64,000 nucleotides of DNA from Bacteriovoracaceae bacterium (GTDB lineage: Bacteria; Bdellovibrionota; Bacteriovoracia; Bacteriovoracales; Bacteriovoracaceae): NCBI GenBank assembly GCA_025210745.1, contig JAOARC010000036.1, positions 60,285-124,284 on the forward strand, written 5' to 3'. This document shows, in pieces, positions 25,504 through 32,479 of this stretch. Made by a program: the position numbers and the translations under genes. Numbering within the stretch: the stretch's first letter is position 1; every line of letters begins with the position of its first letter. The notes under the pieces are model-generated. The model was not told the DNA's origin, did not search any database, and saw nothing but the letters and a program-made list of their open reading frames with translations.

Positions 25504-28056
25504 ATGGAAAAATATTTAGTAATCGTCGAGTCTCCAACCAAAGCAAAAACTATACGTAAATTCTTACCAAAGAACTATATAGTAGAGGCTTCGATGGGTC
25601 ATGTTAGGGATCTTCCACAGTCAGCATCGGATATTCCGGCTAAATTCAAAAAAGAAGATTGGGCCAAAATTGGTGTTAATATCGAAAATGACTTTGAGCC
25701 TTTATACGTTGTGCCAAAAGGAAAGAGCAAGATTGTAACCGCTCTTAGAAAACAATTAAAAGAATGTTCAATGATCTATCTTGCGACCGATGAGGACCGC
25801 GAGGGAGAAAGTATTTCTTGGCATTTAATGCAGCTTCTAAAGCCAAAAGTTCCAGTTAAGCGAATGGTATTTCATGAAATTACAAAAAAAGCCATCACAA
25901 AAGCTCTTGAAGAAACAAGAGAGCTTGATGAAAAGCTAGTTAAAGCTCAAGAAGCAAGAAGAATTGTTGATAGATTATATGGATATACACTATCTCCACT
26001 TATCTGGAAGAAGATCGCTTATGGTTTATCTGCAGGTAGAGTTCAATCTACAGGACTTAGATTTATTGTAGAAAGAGAAAGAGAGAGAATGAAGTTTATT
26101 AGATCTCAGTACTGGGATCTAAAGGCTGGTTTATATACAAAAGATAAAGCTAAAGACAACTTTGAAGCAAAGCTTTTATCTGTTGGTGGAAAAAGAATTG
26201 CTACTGGTAAAGACTTTGATTCTACAACGGGTAAGCTAGCTAAAAAAGATGTTCATCTTTTAGATGAGAAAAAAGCAAAAGATCTAACTGATAAGCTTAA
26301 AAAGAGTGAGTGGAAAGTTATATCAATGGATGAAAAAGAGTCTACCACAAGACCGACGACTCCATTTATTACTTCGTCACTACAAATGGAAGGGATTAGA
26401 AAGCTTGGGCTTAGTGCAAAGAACACTATGAGAATAGCTCAAAAGCTATATGAAGAAGGTCTTATTACTTATATGAGAACGGATTCACCAAATCTTTCTA
26501 CTGAAGCTATCAATGGAGCAAGAGGAAGTGTTGAGTCTTTGTATGGAAAAGAATATCTTTCAGATAAACCAAGACAATTTTCTTCTAAATCAAAAGGAGC
26601 TCAAGAAGCCCATGAGGCCATTAGACCTGCTGGATCTGAGTTTAAGCATCCTGATGAAATTAATTTTACTGGAAAAGAAAAAGCTTTATATGAATTAATC
26701 TGGAAAAGAACATTAGCAAGTCAGATGAAAGAAGCTAAAAAGCTTAATTTATCTGTAAGAATTGAAGCTGATGATTGTATCTTTAGTGCAAATGGTTCAA
26801 GAATTACTTTTCCAGGATTCTTAAGAGTATATGTTGAAGGAAATGATGATCCTGAAAAAGCATTAGATGATAAAGAAGTTATCTTACCAAAGTTTTCAGT
26901 AGGAGATACTTTAAATCAAAATGAAGTAAATGCTTTATTTCATGAGACAAAACCACCAGCTAGATTTACTGAAGCAAGTTTAGTTCAAAGGCTTGAAAAA
27001 GAAGGTGTCGGGCGTCCATCTACTTATGCTTCTATTATTAGTACGATTCAAGATAGAGGATACGTTAGAAAGGAAGGATCAGCTCTTGTTCCATCATTTA
27101 CTGGAGTTGCTGTATGTCAGCTTCTAGAAAAGAACTTTTCTAACTTTGTTGATTATGGATTTACATCAGCAATGGAAGAAAAACTAGATATGATCGCAAC
27201 AGGGGATGCTGATAATCTTGAGTACTTAAAATCTTTTTATAAAGGTAAAAAGGGACTTAAAGAAAGTGTTGACTCAAAAGAAAAAGAAATTAAGCCTGAA
27301 GAATCTAGAACGATTACTTTAGATACAACTGAAGGTGAGGTTGAAGTAAAAGTTGGAAGATATGGGCCTTATATTATTTCAATTGATAAAGAATCTAAAG
27401 AAGAAGTTCATGCGTCTATTCCTGAAGAGATCGCTCCAGCGGATCTTAAGCCATCTGATATTGATGAACTAATTGAAATTAGTAAAAAAGGACCTGAACC
27501 AATTGGAACATACCCTGATACAGGTGAGCCTATTTTTGTACTTGTTGGAAGATATGGACCATACTTTCAGTTAGGTGAAGCCACAGAAGAAAACCCTAAA
27601 CCTAAAAGGGCATCCTTGCCAAAGGGAATGAGTCCAAGAAGCGCTGATGTAGCTTTAGCTGTTAAGCTTTTATCGCTACCAAGAGTTTTAGGAAATCATC
27701 CAACTTCAGGAAAAGAGATTGCTGCTAATATTGGAAGATTTGGGCCATATGTAATGCATGATGGAGAGTTCAGATCTTTAAAAGCAACTGATGATGTATA
27801 TACGATTACCTTAGAGCGAGGTCTTGAACTTATTAATGAACCAAGAGGCTCTCGCGGTGCTCCAAAAATTAAGGATTTTGGTAAGATTGAAGAGCTTAAA
27901 AAGAAAGTTGCAATTTATGATGGAAAATATGGAATCTACTTAAAGGCCGGAACAAAGAATATTGGTCTTCCTGAAGAGCTTAGGACTAAAGAAAAAGCTG
28001 AAGCTTTGACTGAGAAGGAAGTTATTGAAATCGTAAAAAAAGCATTGAAAAAGTAA
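25504..28056 (+). CDS. topA: DNA topoisomerase I
   Basis: The 850-residue type IA topoisomerase relaxes negative supercoils. The Toprim domain begins with LVIVESPTKAKTIRKFL and contains the acidic ATDEDREGESISWHL metal site. The active-site tyrosine is Tyr323 in GLITYMRTDSP. The C-terminal third lacks the zinc-binding cysteines of the Escherichia enzyme and instead has repeated GRYGPY-type modules (near residues 618, 682, 743 as GRFGPYV, and a final DGKYGIY), the Toprim C-terminal repeat type. The gene is well conserved and uses more even codons than its neighbours, as expected of a housekeeping gene. An 82-base gap separates it from rpmE. Confidence 0.97.
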   Translation: MEKYLVIVESPTKAKTIRKFLPKNYIVEASMGHVRDLPQSASDIPAKFKKEDWAKIGVNIENDFEPLYVVPKGKSKIVTALRKQLKECSMIYLATDEDREGESISWHLMQLLKPKVPVKRMVFHEITKKAITKALEETRELDEKLVKAQEARRIVDRLYGYTLSPLIWKKIAYGLSAGRVQSTGLRFIVERERERMKFIRSQYWDLKAGLYTKDKAKDNFEAKLLSVGGKRIATGKDFDSTTGKLAKKDVHLLDEKKAKDLTDKLKKSEWKVISMDEKESTTRPTTPFITSSLQMEGIRKLGLSAKNTMRIAQKLYEEGLITYMRTDSPNLSTEAINGARGSVESLYGKEYLSDKPRQFSSKSKGAQEAHEAIRPAGSEFKHPDEINFTGKEKALYELIWKRTLASQMKEAKKLNLSVRIEADDCIFSANGSRITFPGFLRVYVEGNDDPEKALDDKEVILPKFSVGDTLNQNEVNALFHETKPPARFTEASLVQRLEKEGVGRPSTYASIISTIQDRGYVRKEGSALVPSFTGVAVCQLLEKNFSNFVDYGFTSAMEEKLDMIATGDADNLEYLKSFYKGKKGLKESVDSKEKEIKPEESRTITLDTTEGEVEVKVGRYGPYIISIDKESKEEVHASIPEEIAPADLKPSDIDELIEISKKGPEPIGTYPDTGEPIFVLVGRYGPYFQLGEATEENPKPKRASLPKGMSPRSADVALAVKLLSLPRVLGNHPTSGKEIAANIGRFGPYVMHDGEFRSLKATDDVYTITLERGLELINEPRGSRGAPKIKDFGKIEELKKKVAIYDGKYGIYLKAGTKNIGLPEELRTKEKAEALTEKEVIEIVKKALKK

Positions 28057-28076
28057 ATTAAGATTGACTTATAAGG

Positions 28077-28097
28077 ACAAGAATATTAAATTCTTGT
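28077..28097 (+). promoter_or_regulatory. Inverted repeat in the L31 leader
   Basis: Arms ACAAGAAT (28077-28084) and ATTCTTGT (28090-28097) flank a five-base loop, and flanking GG/CC can extend the stem past one bulged base. It lacks a T tract, so it is a poor terminator for topA. Ribosomal protein leaders, including those of L31, often hold such structures for autoregulation; that role here is a suggestion. Confidence 0.35.
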
Positions 28098-28138
28098 ACC
28101 TAATTTAACATTTTGTAAAAAATTTTAAGGATATAATT

Positions 28139-28384
28139 ATGAAAAAAGACATTCACCCAGAATACAGAAACGTTTTATTTCACGACATTTCAGTTGATTT
28201 TAAATGTATCACTGGATCTACAATCGCTACAAAGGAAACTATTGAGCATGAAGGAACTACTTATCCATACGTAAAAATTGATATTTCTTCAGCATCTCAC
28301 CCTTTCTACACTGGAACTCAGAAGATTCTAGATACTGAAGGAAGAGTTGATAAATTCAAGAGAAGATACGCTAGAAAAGGTTAA
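28139..28384 (+). CDS. rpmE2: 50S ribosomal protein L31 type B (zinc-free form)
   Basis: The 81-residue protein matches type B L31: it starts [10 protein letters not shown], has [12 protein letters not shown] near residue 13-24 and [13 protein letters not shown] near residue 53-64, and ends in FKRRYARKG. Only one cysteine is present, so the CxxC zinc pair of the zinc-dependent form is absent. In many bacteria this paralogue is used when zinc is scarce and is repressed by Zur, but I see no clear Zur site upstream. The Shine-Dalgarno AAGGA lies at 28128-28132. A strong terminator follows. Confidence 0.95.
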   Translation: MKKDIHPEYRNVLFHDISVDFKCITGSTIATKETIEHEGTTYPYVKIDISSASHPFYTGTQKILDTEGRVDKFKRRYARKG

Positions 28385-28410
28385 GAAATCCGATCTAACG
28401 TTTATTATAA

Positions 28411-28442
28411 AAAAGCCCGAAGCTAGTCTTCGGGCTTTTTTG
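28411..28442 (+). terminator. Strong intrinsic terminator after L31
   Basis: A nine-base-pair G+C-rich stem AGCCCGAAG (28414-28422) / CTTCGGGCT (28428-28436) with loop CTAGT is followed by a T-rich tract and preceded by A residues, so it can act in both directions. Confidence 0.92.
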
Positions 28443-28455
28443 TTTTATGGCTTTA

Positions 28456-28630
28456 AAAATAATCCTAAACTGACCTATTTTAGTGGGGATAGACTCCTTT
28501 TTAACCCCTTCAAACAAGGCTTAAAGTAATTAATTTTTTATTTGTAGCATTAAATTCTTTAAAAAAACTATCAATAGAAGCTGTTAGCTGTTTTAACCCC
28601 ATAGTTCTAGGTCAGTTCAAAATAATCCTA
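28456..28630. mobile_element. MITE-like element: inverted ends flanked by 12-base direct repeats
   Basis: AACTGACCTA-N7-GGGG (28468-28488) and its inverted copy CCCC-N7-TAGGTCAGTT (28597-28617) bound about 150 bases without a gene. Outside each end is the same 12-base sequence AAAATAATCCTA (28456-28467 and 28619-28630), as expected for a target-site duplication. The end sequence resembles the terminal repeats of IS3-type elements, which begin with TGAACTGACC-like bases, so this may be a deletion derivative mobilised in trans. The 12-base duplication is longer than the usual 3-4 of IS3. Confidence 0.55.
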
Positions 28631-28783
28631 TTTTTCTTACTATCTCTATGTGCACTGCGTTATTGTGTAATTGAACTAAATATTTATGTTTATAATTACT
28701 TTTATGTCTAAGTAGTAAGTATTTACCAAAGTAGTTAAAGCCAAAATATGAATTTCAAAATAAATATATGAGGAGAATAGATT

Positions 28784-29365
28784 ATGAAGAAGTTATTAAT
28801 TGGGTTATGTCTTATGACGTCAATGATGAGTTTCGCATCACAGGAAATTGGAAATATAAAAGAAAGAGGATCTTCAAGGTCTCTAATTTATTCTATAGAT
28901 GGTGATGTAATGAGATTTTCTCTTGAGTTGTATGGTGTAAAACGAGTTATAAAGGAACTTGTTATTGATGTTCAAGAAGATGAAGTTGAGTTAAGTGGTG
29001 GAAAAAACATTTACCATTTTGAAATTTTAAAAGGCCTTGCTTTGACAACTGGTTCTGCGTATAAGTGGTGCTTTACTCCTCTTGATCCTCTTAGAAATGA
29101 CCATTGGCTTCGAGGCTGTGGGAGGCCGGCATTTTATCCGCCTTTACCTCCTGTAACATTTGCTCTTTGTACTACATTACCTGCAGTTCCAGTTTTAGCA
29201 GGACTAATTTTAAGCCCTCTTGACGGTACGATAACATTTCTTAATAAGGCTTTTAATAAAAAAGTGATCGCTGCAAGAAAGTTTAGCAAGCTACTAAGAG
29301 GTAAAAATACAAAAGCATCTAGAAGAGTATTTAAATCTCTATTAAAACAAATTCGAGAATTATAA
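28784..29365 (+). CDS. Small secreted protein (leader paralogue 1), function unknown
   Basis: The 193-residue protein has an AGGAG Shine-Dalgarno and a signal peptide (MKKLLIGLCLMTSMMSFA). The mature part has a basic C-terminus and a proline-rich hydrophobic stretch near residues 115-150 (RPAFYPPLPPVTFALC), which could be a membrane-inserting hairpin. The sequence from the Shine-Dalgarno through codon 8 is nearly identical to that of the gene at 29467, but the mature proteins share little. I do not recognise a family. Confidence 0.65.
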   Translation: MKKLLIGLCLMTSMMSFASQEIGNIKERGSSRSLIYSIDGDVMRFSLELYGVKRVIKELVIDVQEDEVELSGGKNIYHFEILKGLALTTGSAYKWCFTPLDPLRNDHWLRGCGRPAFYPPLPPVTFALCTTLPAVPVLAGLILSPLDGTITFLNKAFNKKVIAARKFSKLLRGKNTKASRRVFKSLLKQIREL

Positions 29366-29466
29366 AGAGTAAAAAGTTGATGTCGATTAAAGACAAATGT
29401 AAAGGGAAGAAAATAACCTTTATAAAAATAATATAATTTTATAAGTATGAAACAGGAGAATAGATT

Positions 29467-29871
29467 ATGAAAAAGTTATTAATTGGATTATTAGCACTGA
29501 CAAGTTTATCACTTTTTTCAACAGAAATTGTTAAGGTCAAAAATCCAACTTATTCTACATTAAGAATACTTATGAAATCTAACGCTAATGGAGTATGTCA
29601 TTTATTAGGATATTCTAAAGCATTAAAAGGATCAAAAAAAGTAGCACAAATCGCCTATCGAAAAAAAGAAAGAGTCTGTGCTCGTTGGGAGCATCAAGCT
29701 AGATGGATTGGAGATGGTTATAAATACTGGTGTGCATATTATAAGTATACGGGTAAGAACTATTTAGTTTATCAAGAGTTGGTTCAAAATGCTCTCCTAG
29801 TAAAAAGAAGAGGTCGAATAAAGGCAGAGCTTTCAGGTCCTGTTTTGTCAGAAATTAGTTGTATAGAATAA
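29467..29871 (+). CDS. Small secreted protein (leader paralogue 2), function unknown
   Basis: The 134-residue protein begins MKKLLIGLLALTSLSLFS, a signal peptide nearly identical in its first eight codons and upstream leader to that of the gene at 28784. The mature part is basic with five cysteines (NGVCHLLG, RVCARW, KYWCAYY, ISCIE and others) and many Trp/Tyr residues, so a small disulfide-stabilised secreted protein is likely. No family is recognised. A TATAAT hexamer lies 30 bases upstream of the ATG (29432-29437). Confidence 0.65.
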   Translation: MKKLLIGLLALTSLSLFSTEIVKVKNPTYSTLRILMKSNANGVCHLLGYSKALKGSKKVAQIAYRKKERVCARWEHQARWIGDGYKYWCAYYKYTGKNYLVYQELVQNALLVKRRGRIKAELSGPVLSEISCIE

Positions 29872-30173
29872 TCATGCTTTGTTTTGATAATGAACTCAAT
29901 CATAGCTTAAGCTAGAACCTGATCTTGTTTAATCTTTGAGTATATTTATTAAGTTCAAAATAGAATATGTTGTAAATATTTACAAATTAAATAACAATTC
30001 AGCATTTGAAAAGGACCTGGTTTTAAGTAGATATAGAGTTTTTAATAAAGTGAGATTCTTAAAATAGGTTTTATTGAAAAAAATAAAAAAGTATAAAGGT
30101 AGAAAATAAATAATTATAAAAAGGGTGAGCAATGTTGCAAGCTAAATATATTAACTTTGAAAGGAGATTATTA
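29872..30173. other. Intergenic stretch of about 300 bases without a gene
   Basis: A+T-rich and without a credible open reading frame or strong terminator. It holds one perfect 16-base palindrome (29970-29985), listed separately, and the Shine-Dalgarno AAGGAG (30161-30166) of the next gene. Confidence 0.6.
29970..29985. promoter_or_regulatory. Perfect 16-base palindrome, possible operator
   Basis: TTGTAAATATTTACAA reads the same on both strands and lies midway between two small secreted-protein genes. The form suits a dimeric repressor or activator, but I cannot match it to a named regulator. Confidence 0.35.
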
Positions 30174-30584
30174 ATGAACAGGTTGTTAATAGTGATTTTA
30201 AGTTTATTTTGTTTTTCAAGTTTTGCTCAAGAAATTGATATTGTGTTAAAGATTAGAGATATAGAACGCCCAGTTATAGAAGAATATAGACAAAGAGGTA
30301 CTTCGCTTGTGAGACTTAAAGAAAAAAAAGCCTTAGTCTTGCAAAGTTTGAATTATGAAATTCAAGAAAAGTATAAAGGAATTCTTTTTATTGGGGGAAC
30401 AGCTCGATTTGGTTCAGGATGTATTAGTACTATTATACTGTGTACTCAGCTTAATTCAAATTTTTGTGGAGGTGATGGCAAAATTACAATTAAAGTTGAA
30501 GAGAATTCTCTATTTATAAATGATAAAAATGGTTTTCTTATTATTGACAATAGAAATGGTGATAGCATCAAGAGTTGTAATTAA
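30174..30584 (+). CDS. Small secreted protein, function unknown
   Basis: Start chosen at ATG 30174, which follows a strong Shine-Dalgarno AAGGAG and opens a signal peptide (MNRLLIVILSLFCFSSFAQ); the in-frame ATG at 30132 lacks both. The 136-residue product, about 117 residues after cleavage, has a central segment with Cys-rich, Gly-rich character (GSGCIST, LCTQLNSNFCGGDGK) and a last cysteine at the end. It continues the run of small secreted proteins at 28784 and 29467. No family is recognised. Confidence 0.65.
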   Translation: MNRLLIVILSLFCFSSFAQEIDIVLKIRDIERPVIEEYRQRGTSLVRLKEKKALVLQSLNYEIQEKYKGILFIGGTARFGSGCISTIILCTQLNSNFCGGDGKITIKVEENSLFINDKNGFLIIDNRNGDSIKSCN

Positions 30585-30754
30585 TTTCTATATCAAAAGA
30601 ATTTAGACTTCAATGATAAAAGATTAATTAAATAAGGAAATTATAATATAAATACTAGCAAAATAAAAAGATGAGAAATTGGTTTATAACTAGTATTACT
30701 TTTTTAAGATTAGCTAAGCTTGAAATTGTGAAGACTTAAAGCGATATTTAAAAT

Positions 30755-31162
30755 CTAATGGTGCGCTTTACATGGTGATTTTTCATCTTCGCACTTAGAG
30801 TGTTTAATTTTCATACTTTGAAAATGGGCCCAAATTAATACAGTGGATCCCAAGATAGTTAAGACTGTCTCTAGAAGTTCTGAGTGATCATGTCCATAAT
30901 AAATTCCTGTTAGAACAAGAAAAACACCCAGGAAGGCTTTTGTTATTACTGATTTATTTCCAGGCTTTTTACAATGTGGATACATGGCAAGTGAAGCACT
31001 AATAACAACAAGAATAGCAAAAGTACTATGAAATAGGTCATTAATTTCATGAGCTTCTGTGTGAAGAGCTGGAAAAACTAATAGAATAAAAGGCATTATA
31101 AGGCAATGTATTAAGCATAGACTAGAAATACAAATACCGATTCGATCAAAAGAGTTATTCAT
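30755..31162 (-). CDS. MerC-domain integral membrane protein
   Basis: The 135-residue protein has four hydrophobic segments and starts FDRIGICISSLCLIHCLIMP, the N-terminal pattern of MerC-type membrane proteins, with CxxxxC-like cysteines in the first helix (C11, C16, C20 region). The C-terminus is rich in His, Lys and Cys (KHSKCEDEKSPCKAHH), a likely metal-binding tail. MerC carries mercuric ions in the classical system, but no mer operon is nearby, so transport or sensing of another soft metal such as zinc is possible. A 15-base palindrome overlaps the start codon and suggests repression by a metal-responsive regulator. Confidence 0.75.
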   Translation of the reverse strand: MNNSFDRIGICISSLCLIHCLIMPFILLVFPALHTEAHEINDLFHSTFAILVVISASLAMYPHCKKPGNKSVITKAFLGVFLVLTGIYYGHDHSELLETVLTILGSTVLIWAHFQSMKIKHSKCEDEKSPCKAHH

Positions 31163-31168
31163 AATAAC
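31154..31168. promoter_or_regulatory. Palindrome over the MerC-like start codon, Zur-like
   Basis: GTTATT-CAT-AATAAC covers the start codon (complement 31160-31162). On the minus strand a TATAAA hexamer (31171-31176) and a CAGACA -35-like element 17 bases further up would place the transcription start inside this palindrome. The half-sites resemble the TGTTAT/ATAACA core of Zur boxes, though with different spacing. Confidence 0.4.
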
Positions 31169-31353
31169 ATTTTATATCCTAAGTTTTTGTTTCTGTCTGC
31201 ATCTAGTTTTAAGAATATATAGTGTCTTTGGCGCGGTGGGGCATAATTAGAAAAAGATAGCTATCTGATATCACGTGAGATTAATAGTTAGAAGAAGTTA
31301 TCACTTGAGAAATAAAAAAAGAAAATACACTGTTTATAAAGTCTTCGAAGTAT

Positions 31354-32253
31354 TTATTTTTTAAATTGATAATCAAGAAAGTCTTCAAGAATGGCTTTCG
31401 CTTCATCCCTAATAAAAGTGCCAGATTCAATGTCTTTAATGATAACTTCTCTTATTGATTTAGCTGGTACAAAATAGGTTAGTGAGTCCCAGATTAATGA
31501 ACTGTCTTCTTCGATCATTTGATAAAAGATTCTTTCATCATGAAGCGCTTCTAAAGATGGAGTTCTAGCTGTCCACAGTATACCTAAAAGCTTCTTAGTT
31601 CTAAGACTATATACAGGAGATCCGCTATCATTTGAGCTTGAGTCACAACCTATTGCCGCAGACCAAACTTTGACTTGAGATGGATTTCCTTTATCGGGGT
31701 CAGTAATTTTCTTTATATCACTGGATGCTATTTGGCATTGGCCAGCATATTCATACTTAAGGTTTCCATCTGGGTTATTATAATAACCATGCCCTAGAGT
31801 AAATAACTCTTCTCCTACTTCAAAATTACTTTTCCAATCAAAGCTTTGTTTAAGTGTTTTTAGTTTTTGAATAAATTGTTTATTTTTATTATTAATCTTC
31901 AATGAAATGATTGCAAAATCAATTTCACTTGAAGAATAAATATAATCCTCAATCTTGATATCTCTATCTAAATACTTAAATCTAAGTGGGTAGCGGTAAC
32001 AAACTGAATATCTGTAACAAACATGTCGGTTGGTCGCGACTAAGTATGATCCATTGTACTTTCCAAGGTAAAATGCGGTAGCTCCTAGGAATTTTGCGAT
32101 TGATTCAATTTTTGATTTAAGCCACGAATTATTTGTTGTTCTATACAGTTTAGTAGCATCCTCTTTAGACCATTGACCAATTTGATTATAACCAGCATAG
32201 GAATTATAAGCTGTAAAAAGTATCGCAGTTATAAGAATAAATAATTTCTTCAT
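31354..32253 (-). CDS. Secreted trypsin-like (S1) serine protease
   Basis: The 299-residue protein has a signal peptide (MKKLFILITAILFTAYNSYA) and all three catalytic elements of the trypsin fold: His in TNRHVC near residue 77, Asp in SEIDFAIISL near residue 112, and Ser in SSNDSGSPVYS near residue 207 (NDSGSP in place of the usual GDSGGP). Cysteines near the His and Ser motifs could form the usual disulfides. It is probably exported and active on proteins. No pro-domain is visible. In a predatory or proteolytic bacterium it is a candidate secreted hydrolase for the type II system, but that is inference. No good Shine-Dalgarno is seen. Confidence 0.85.
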   Translation of the reverse strand: MKKLFILITAILFTAYNSYAGYNQIGQWSKEDATKLYRTTNNSWLKSKIESIAKFLGATAFYLGKYNGSYLVATNRHVCYRYSVCYRYPLRFKYLDRDIKIEDYIYSSSEIDFAIISLKINNKNKQFIQKLKTLKQSFDWKSNFEVGEELFTLGHGYYNNPDGNLKYEYAGQCQIASSDIKKITDPDKGNPSQVKVWSAAIGCDSSSNDSGSPVYSLRTKKLLGILWTARTPSLEALHDERIFYQMIEEDSSLIWDSLTYFVPAKSIREVIIKDIESGTFIRDEAKAILEDFLDYQFKK

Positions 32254-32479
32254 AATTTATTTTTTTATCATTTATATATTTTTCTTTATATTAAGGAGTA
32301 TATGACAAATATAAGGCGTGTAGAAGAGGCTTGTTACCAATTTACATGCTACTAAAAATATTGAATAAAAGTTCATCATTTAAGACTTTATAGACAGAAA
32401 AATATACTGTAAGTTGTTGAAAACAGGTGTTGTTGTTGGCATTTAATTTGCTCCTTTATATATACTTAAGGAGTTCTTT

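Noticed and set aside
28347..28529. 60-codon open frame over the L31 end and terminator
   Set aside because: It runs through a strong terminator and the left end of the MITE-like element, has no ribosome binding site and no plausible protein features.
30651..30697. AATACTAG/CTAGTATT inverted repeat as terminator of the third small secreted gene
   Set aside because: The loop is 31 bases and the stem only 8, so it is unlikely to terminate, although a T-rich run follows.
32436..32464. TTGGCA-N17-TATATA as promoter of the giant exported protein gene
   Set aside because: The predicted start would fall inside the AAGGAG ribosome binding site (32468-32473), so the transcript could not carry it; another promoter must be used.
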